DNA of 7,846 nucleotides, from positions 13,719 through 21,564 of the forward strand of contig JAFMSB010000001.1 in the NCBI GenBank assembly GCA_017353815.1, in the 5' to 3' direction. Source of the DNA: Methylocapsa sp. Lineage in GTDB: Bacteria > Pseudomonadota > Alphaproteobacteria > Rhizobiales > Beijerinckiaceae. Positions 1 to 7,200 of this stretch are shown piece by piece (positions within the stretch are counted from its first letter, which is position 1; each line of letters starts with the position of its first letter). A model generated the notes under the pieces. That model saw nothing but the letters and a program-made list of their open reading frames with translations, was not told the origin of the DNA and ran no database searches. The position numbers were made by a program, and so were the translations under genes.

Positions 1-1227
1 GCGGCACTCGGATCGCCCGAGCAGCGCATTGGCCAAGTCATTCATGTCGCCGGAACAAATGGCAAGGGCTCGACCATCGCTTTCATGCGCGCGATTCTCG
101 AAGCGGCGGGCAAGCGCGTTCATGTTTATACCTCCCCTCACCTCGTTCGCTTTCATGAGCGCATCCGGCTTGGAGCAAAGGGAGGCGGCCAGCTCGTCGG
201 CGACGAGTTGCTGTTTGCAGCTCTCAAAGAGTGCGAAAAAGCAAATCAAGGTCAGCCCATTACTTTCTTCGAAGTGACGACCGCGGCAGCATTCAAACTT
301 TTTAGCGAGCATCCCGCCGATTATGTCCTGCTGGAGACGGGCCTTGGCGGACGGTTCGATGCGACAAACGTCATAGCCAAGCCCGCGGCCGTGGTTATAA
401 CGTCCATATCAATTGATCACCCGGAATTTCTTGGCTCGACCGTCGACAAGATCGCCCATGAGAAGGCGGGAATCTTAAAGCCGGGCGTCCCCGCAATCGT
501 GAGTGTCCAGCACCATGCCGCTGCCGGAGTCTTAGAGCGCCAAGCGCGCCGTGCCGGGGCATCGCTGCGCATTTATCCGCGCGATTATTATTGGCACGAA
601 GAGCATGGCCGGTTTGTATTCGAGGATAAGCGTGGGCTCCTCGATTTGCCCTTGCCGCGTCTGCCTGGCCGCCACCAGCAGCAAAACGCCGCAACCGCAA
701 TTGCCGCCTTGCGGACGATCGAACCCGGCCTTTCTTCCGCCTCTTTCGAGGCGGGGCTGGCGAGGACGGAATGGCCAGCCCGTCTGCAAAATCTGACTGC
801 CGGCCATGTGGTTGCGCTTGCCCCGGCGGCGGCAGAGATTTGGCTCGATGGCGGACATAATGCGGATGCCGGGCGCGCGCTCGCGCAAGCGGTAGCGGAA
901 TTCGAGGAAAAGACGCCAAGGCCCCTCGTTGTCATTTGCGGCACCCTTATGACAAAAGATACAGTCGGATTTCTCGAACCTTTCAAAGGTCTCGCCCAGG
1001 AAATCCTTGCTGTCCCGGTCAGTGCCGATCAATATGCCAAGCCCGCGGCCGATGTCGCAGCCGCTGCCCATTCGGCTGGATTCCCGGCCGCCATCTGCGA
1101 CAGTGTGAAATCGGCGCTCCTCTTCCTCGCCGCGCGCGATTGGCAGACGTCGCCGCGCATAGTGATCGCGGGCAGCCTTTATCTTGCGGGCGAAGTTCTA
1201 GCGCTCAATGGCACGCCGCCCAAATAG
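1..1227 (+). CDS. folC: Bifunctional dihydrofolate synthase / folylpolyglutamate synthase, 5'-truncated by window edge
   Basis: FolC is a cytosolic Mur-ligase-family enzyme. It uses ATP to join glutamate to dihydropteroate, and further glutamates to reduced folates. Frame 1 is open from base 1, giving 408 visible residues. The family usually has about 430-440, so roughly 30 N-terminal residues and the start lie off the left edge; the ATG at 85 is internal. Seen motifs: P-loop GTNGKGST (residues 18-25), TSPHLVRFHERIRL after it, ETGLGGRFDATN (Glu112, metal binding), SIDHPEFLG (His140), HEKAGILKPG (Lys155, the lysine carbamylated in studied homologues), RHQQQNAATAIAAL (ATP-side Asn229), DGGHN (283-287) and the C-terminal IAGSLYLAGEVL. 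All expected blocks are present, so the enzyme should be active. Two small departures are WPARLQ where WPGRL is usual, and DGGHN where DGAHN is usual. Upstream accD is likely from alphaproteobacterial gene order but is not visible. No frameshift is seen. Confidence 0.97.
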   Translation, partial: AALGSPEQRIGQVIHVAGTNGKGSTIAFMRAILEAAGKRVHVYTSPHLVRFHERIRLGAKGGGQLVGDELLFAALKECEKANQGQPITFFEVTTAAAFKLFSEHPADYVLLETGLGGRFDATNVIAKPAAVVITSISIDHPEFLGSTVDKIAHEKAGILKPGVPAIVSVQHHAAAGVLERQARRAGASLRIYPRDYYWHEEHGRFVFEDKRGLLDLPLPRLPGRHQQQNAATAIAALRTIEPGLSSASFEAGLARTEWPARLQNLTAGHVVALAPAAAEIWLDGGHNADAGRALAQAVAEFEEKTPRPLVVICGTLMTKDTVGFLEPFKGLAQEILAVPVSADQYAKPAADVAAAAHSAGFPAAICDSVKSALLFLAARDWQTSPRIVIAGSLYLAGEVLALNGTPPK

Positions 1228-1296
1228 CGCGCGGGATGACAGCGGTGTGCTCTCTATCAGCGTCTGGCCTTGCCTTTTAGCCGCACCGGTCGCGCA
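1228..1296. other. Convergent intergenic spacer between folC and PKS stop codons
   Basis: This is 69 bp between the TAG of folC and the TGA of the minus-strand PKS. Weak self-complementarity exists: CGGTG near 1243 could pair with CACCG near 1284, and a GC-rich block at each edge is partly complementary. None of these makes a strong GC stem followed by a T-run on either strand. A short TTTT at 1275-1278 lies after a three-base-pair GGC/GCC match that is too weak to count. I therefore call no intrinsic terminator here. Confidence 0.7.
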
Positions 1297-4200
1297 TCAG
1301 CGCAAGATCTGGGTAAGATCGTGGCTCCTTTCCTCGACGAGAGCGGTCAACGCCCCAAGCGCCGCAGGGTCAATGCCTCTCCCCAAGTGACGCTCCGCGA
1401 GCCCTTGCGCGATGGATTCATCTTCGTTCGCTGGAACGGCACAAAGGCCGAAGATATGGTCTGCAAGCTCATTGACGTTGAAGGCGCCCGCGGAGGTGGA
1501 AAGCGGCGCATCGAGCATGAGCCTGTCCTCCAGGGCAGCCGCAAGCTCCACCGCCATGAGCGAATCGACGCCGATATCGGCGAGCGGCTTGCCCCGGTTC
1601 ACGCTGTCTAGAGGCAGACGCAAAATACGGGCAATTTCTTCGACGATGAGCGCGGCAATCTGCTTGCGGGCTTCATCCGCAGATCCCGTTGCAGCAAGCG
1701 CGCGGATATCAAGCCTTGCCCGGTTTTCGGCGGCCGCCGATTCCGCGACATGAACTAGACCGCTGAATGTCGGCGATTGGAGCAATGGCAATTGGGCCTG
1801 CGCAGTCGACCAGTTCATGTCGCTGATTATGATAACCGCTTCGCTGGGATCGAGACTCTGGGCCGCGAGAGCATCCGCCATGAGATTCAATGCCTCGCGG
1901 GCGGCCATGGATTTAACGCCTGCGCGAGCCGAAAGCATGTCTTTTACAATCCGGTTACGCGCAAGCATGCCTGCGTCTTCGATTCCTCCCCAAGCGATAG
2001 CGAGCGCGGGCAGGCCAGCCGCCCGCCTTTCCCGGGCCAGTCCTTCGAGAAAGCCATTAGCCGCAACGTAATTTCCCTGGCCGGGATTGCCGATGGCGCT
2101 GGTCGCGGATGAAAAGAGTACAAAATAGTCGAGCGGTAGATTCCTTGTGAGCCGGTCCAAGTTTTCGGCGCCTGTAACCTTTGGCGCAAGCACTGTCCTC
2201 AGTTTTTCTGCATCCAAATTGGCAATCGCCGCATCGTCCAGCACTGCAGCCGCATGAATGATGCCCGAAAGCGGCGGCATCGTGCGGGAAATCCTATCAA
2301 ACAGCTCATTGGTTTGCTCTGTGTCGGCGATGTCGAGCGCCTCTGCATGAACAGTTATTCCACTGGCTCTGAAACCGGCCAATGCCTCTTGCGCCTCGGC
2401 GCTTGATGCGCCGCTGCGGCCAATAAGAACGAGATGGGTCGCGCCCCGCTCGGCGAGCCAGCGTGCAGTTGCCAACCCGAAACCGCCGCAGCCGCCGCTG
2501 ATGAGATGGGCTTTTCCGGCCGCAGGCCGGAATGCTGGGCGCGGCAAAGCGGAAATCTCGCCTGGGTCTGGCGGCGTAACGACGATTTTTCCGACATGGC
2601 CCGACTGCTGCATCAACCGCATCGCATCGATGATCTCGCGCCCTTTGAACGTCTGATAGGGCAAAGGCGAGAATTCGCCCTCCGCGGCAAGATGAAGGAC
2701 CTCGGCGAGCAACTGCTGACTCAGTCCGGGCTGCGCCAGCATGAGCTGGTCGAGGTCCACCCCGAAATAGGTCAGGTTATTACGAAACGGCCGCAGCCCA
2801 ATATGCGTATTTGCAAGAAAGTCGCGTTTGCCAAGCTCCACGAAACGGCCGAACGGCTTAAGCAGAGCGAGCGAAAGCTCCATTGCCTCGCCGGACAGAC
2901 TGTTGAGGACGACGGCCACGCCTTTTTCTCCGGTCACCTGGCGCACGCCCTCGGCGAAAGCATTCGCGCGGGCGTCGAACACATGTTCCGCCCCAAGCAT
3001 AGCGGCGAGATCGCGCTTCTCGGCGGAACTCGCCGTGCTAATGACTCGGGCGCCGCGCCAGCTCGCGATCTGGAGGGCTGCAAGGCCAACGCCCCCGGCT
3101 CCGCCATGGATAAGCACCCACTCGCCGCGCTTTAATTGGGCGCAGGTGATGAGCGCGTAGTAAGCGGTAAGAAAAGCCACAGGTATCGTGACGGCAGCCT
3201 CGAGCGGCAGGCCCGGCGGGATTTTTGCCGCCATATTGCTGGCGACGGTGATGTGGGTGGCAAATGCCCCGCCCGCGACCGCAATCACTGCATCGCCAGG
3301 ACTGAGGCCGGTAACGCCTTCGCCCACAGCAGTTATATTGCCCGCGCACTCGAGTCCAAGCGCGGGCCCTGCGAGCCCGCCCTCGAGCATTTCATCGGGC
3401 AAAACCGAGAGGCTCCACATGACATCGCGGAAGTTAAGTCCCGTCGCGGCGACCGCGATTTCCACCTGCCCAGGGCCGGGAAGCTGGCGCTTGACAGGCC
3501 GCCAGCGGATGCGATCGAGGCCGGTTCCTTCGCCTTTCTCCAACCGGCTCGCCGGAGCAGATTGCCCTACCGCGGCGGCCGCTGCCTTGCGCGGATGGAT
3601 CCGCACCACCCGCGTCGAATCGGCGTCGAGTATCAATTCCGTTTCATCCGTCCCCGACAAAATCGTCTCGGCGATCCGGCGAGCGCGGACAGCCGCGGGC
3701 ATGGCGGGGTCTGTATCGATGCGGCGCACATCGAGTGCCGGATATTCGTTCGCAAGGGTCCGGCCAAAGTTCCACAGGCTGGTTTGGGCAGCATCTATCG
3801 CGCGAGGTTCCGTGCGCACCGCGCCGGGACATTCGAGCCAAAGCCTGTGCTTGGATTTGCCAAGCTCGCCGGCCAAGTTTTTGAGCGCCAGGCATCTTTG
3901 AGCGATTGCCGCGGCTGTTGTGCCGCCGCGCGGCGGCACAGGAGCAAGGAAAATGATCGAATCCGAGCCGGCAAGGGTAAGCCGGTCAAATGAGCGCTCG
4001 CGAGCAATTGAACAATCGACGCCGGCCTCCTCAAGCCAGTTCACAAGCCCGGAAGCGACCTCACAAGGCTGCGGCTCCTCTTGGCTGGCAATTACCACTC
4101 TGGCAGGGAGCGTGCGGCCCAGCGCGAAGCTTAGCCGCTCGGCCATTAGGAGTCGTGCGGGCCCAGCTTCTGTTCGCACTGTCTCAATTTTGATCCCATG

Positions 4201-7200
4201 AAGCGGCGCGGCAAGCAACCGAGCCGCCCAATCTTGCCCATGGGATGCACCGTTGCCGGACGAGTTTTCCTTTACGGGTCCCTCGGCAAGGCCAAGGACG
4301 AGATCGCGGAAGAGCGATGGTGAAGGCTCAACGGCGGCAAGGAGTCCTCCCGGCGCCATGGTTTCGGCAAGCTTCGAGATTTGGCCATCTGCCGGCACAA
4401 GGCGCCGCAGCGCATTGGCTGCAATGACCAAATCGAAGGAAGCTCGGGGGAATTGATCGAGATCGTCGGCAAAGGCGAGGCAGATCTCGCCCGCGAAAGA
4501 CAGGCGGGCCCGCTCAAGCCGCCGCGAATCGGGGTCGTAGATGGTCAGTCTCGCCTGCTTCGTTTGCGCCAGCGCCAAAGCAAGCCGGGAGAGCGGCCCA
4601 TGGCCGATTTGCAGGATTCGCACCGCCCGGTCCCGCGGCCACCGTTCGCAGAGCCGGTGCAACATGGCGGCAAGAAACACGGCTGCGGCAGCGGCGGGAA
4701 CCGACCCCGACTCGAACGACTCAACTGCAGATTGCGCAATCTGGCCGGCCTCTTCCCCCTGCGCAAGCGACTCCATGATCGCATTGCAGCGGGCGGCGAG
4801 GAGCAGTTCGGCAGAACGGTGCGGATGTCCGCAAGCAATATTTTGCAAAATCCGCCCCGGCTCGGGCAGGCCTGGGTCACTTGCAAGCACAAATTCAGCG
4901 CCCTCGGCGTTGGCAAGACTGCTCTTCTCAAGTCCCAAAAGCAAATTGCGGAGCCAAACGCGCCGGTCCTGATGAAGGCGTCCCTTTCCGATTAGTTCCC
5001 CAAGGTCGATCTTCCCATCCGCCGCTAGTGCCCGCGCCAGCCGGTAGGCCGCAGCCGTCGCCCACCCCTCGATAAGCGTAACCTCAGGGGGCAGTCCTTC
5101 GCCTGCTGCAGCAATTTCGGGGCCCGCGGCCGCAGCCAGGGCATCGAGTGTAAACAGGGGATCGCGGGGGACGGCCGCGGGCTCGCTCGCGAGGATGGCG
5201 CTTTGGATCGCTGACCGGCTCGCGATGTCGGGCGACTCACGGCGCATCGCCTGATAGCGCGCACCCTTAATCCGCGCGATCAAGGCACCTTCCCGGTCGA
5301 CGAGCGTGAAGTCGGCGACAATGGCCCGCACGTCGTGGCGCGTCAGATCGATCCGCGCCCGCGCGACCGCCGCGCCCGGCTTTTCGAGCCTCATTTCCGC
5401 GAAACGGACCGGGAGATAAGCAGCGCGCTGGCCAGCGGCCGGCTCGCCCTGGAAGAGAAGAATGAGACCATGAAAGCAGGAATCGAGACGGGCTGGGTCG
5501 AGGCCGTAGCACGGCGAAGGGGCTGCGGCGGTCAGCTCAACGATAATGCTCGTTTTACTTGTCCGCGAGGCAGCCGAGACTTGCTGATAGGCGGGGCCAA
5601 ATTCGAGCCCGCAACGGTGCGCGGCCAAATAAAGCTCTGGCCCCGCAATAGCGTCTCCCGCAGGACTCGGGACGGGATCTGGAGCGGCAAGCGGCGCGGG
5701 CTTCAGTACCGCCTTACCCTTGGCATGGACGATCCAAGGCGAGTCGCTGAGCCGCGCTCTGCTCATGATCTCGATTGTGGCCGTGGCAGGCGCGACGCGG
5801 CATAAGGTCTCACGCGAGCCGTTGGCCAAGAAAACCATTGGCTGGACGATTTCGAGCTCGCGGATAGCCACGGTTTCTGTCGCAAGCCAGTCGCGCGCCA
5901 CGGCGAGCGCCATTTCCGCAATGGCGGCTCCCGCAAGCAACACTTGGCCCTCGATTTTGTGATCGGCAAGCGGCGGGAGGAGAACGGGATCGAGCTGGCC
6001 CCGCCATTCAAGGGAGTCTGGCGATGGCCGCACGCCGATAAGCGGATGCGAGGGGAGCACGCGCATCCAGCCCGTCGACTCCGGCGTTTCCTCCAGACGG
6101 TAAGGCTTTCGCCTCCACGGATAGGAAGGCAAATTGGGGACGGGGCCCGTATCGTCGCCAAAGGCGGCCTTCGCGTCGATCCGGGCGCCATGTGCCATCG
6201 CCCGTGCCGCAGCCCGCGGGAAGGGGTCGGATGCGGCGGGCTTCTGATCAAGAACGCCAAGCACAGCGGCTGCGGAGGCCGCTTCCTCGGCGATTTTGCG
6301 GATATCGGCCAGAAGAACCGGGCTTGGGCCAATTTCGATGAGAACGCGCGCCCCAAGCTTGATCGCAAGCTGCGCTGCTTCCATAAAACGCACTGGCTCG
6401 CGGATATTGCGCCACCAATACCGGGCACCAAGCGCGCAACCGTCGACGACGCCGGCATCGACGGTCGACAGGAAACATAACCGGCTTTTTTTTGGTTGAA
6501 GGCATTCGAGGTCGGCAATCAGGGGGACCTCGGCGGGTTTCATGAGCTCGCTATGGAAAGGATAGGCAAGCTGCATGCGGCGTATGCGCAGCTTATAGGC
6601 GCGGCCCTTTTTCGCGGCTTGATCCAAGGCGGCAGAGGAGCCCGCGACCGTGAAACTGCGCGGCGAATTATGTGCCGCGATGGCGAGCCCGGGAACTAGG
6701 CCGGCGAGCGTTTCAACCGCTTCTTGCGGCCCAAATACTACGGCCATCCCGCCCCTCTCCCGGGCGATCTCTTGATGGCGGCTGCGGAAATAGATGACCC
6801 GGATAGCACTCTCGAGGTCGAGAATGCCCGCAGCTTCCGCCGCGGCGATCTCCCCGACACTATGGCCAAGCACGATACCCGGCAAAACGCCGAGCCTAGC
6901 GAGGCAGCGCACGGAAGCAACTTGGATCGCAAATATCAGGGGCTGGGCGATGCTCGTTTTATCGAGTTTCGCCTCCAGGCCCGGGCCACGCAGAGTCTCG
7001 ATCAGGGACCAGCCCGCGAGGGGGCGGAAAATGCGGTCGATTTTCGCAAATTGCTCGCGAAACGTTGGATTTGCCTCATAGGCATCCCGGCCCATGCCAG
7101 GCCACTGGCTGCCGTTGCCGGAGAAGACAAAGGCTACGGGCGAGGCCTGGGCGATTGCCGTGCCCGTGGCGAAATTTTCGCCCTCGCCGCCATCGGAGGC

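Noticed and set aside
85..87. ATG as the start of folC
   Set aside because: The P-loop GTNGKGST lies upstream in the same frame at 52-75, so the true start is off the left edge.
376..1051. Perfect 16-bp direct repeat at 376-391 and 1036-1051 in folC
   Set aside because: Both copies encode Ala-Lys-Pro-Ala-Ala using preferred codons in GC-rich DNA. There are no further copies or flanking structure, so chance is the simplest reading.
532..1071. A 179-codon minus-strand open frame opposite folC
   Set aside because: It is fully inside folC, has no family signature, and is best explained as a shadow of folC codon use.
936..1280. Plus-strand open frame overlapping the folC 3' end and running into the spacer
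   Set aside because: It is out of frame with folC, the translation is Arg/Cys-rich with no motif, and no ribosome binding site is evident.
2434..3993. Two adjacent long plus-strand open frames (233 and 285 codons) opposite the PKS
   Set aside because: They lie antisense to the ER, KRs and KR coding regions, show no recognisable family, and are expected in GC-rich DNA where frames opposite a real gene stay open by chance.
5763..6518. A 251-codon minus-strand open frame in a different frame within the PKS
   Set aside because: It overlaps the well-supported AT and DH coding sequence in a shifted frame. Its translation is rich in Arg, Pro and Ser, as is typical of shadow frames.
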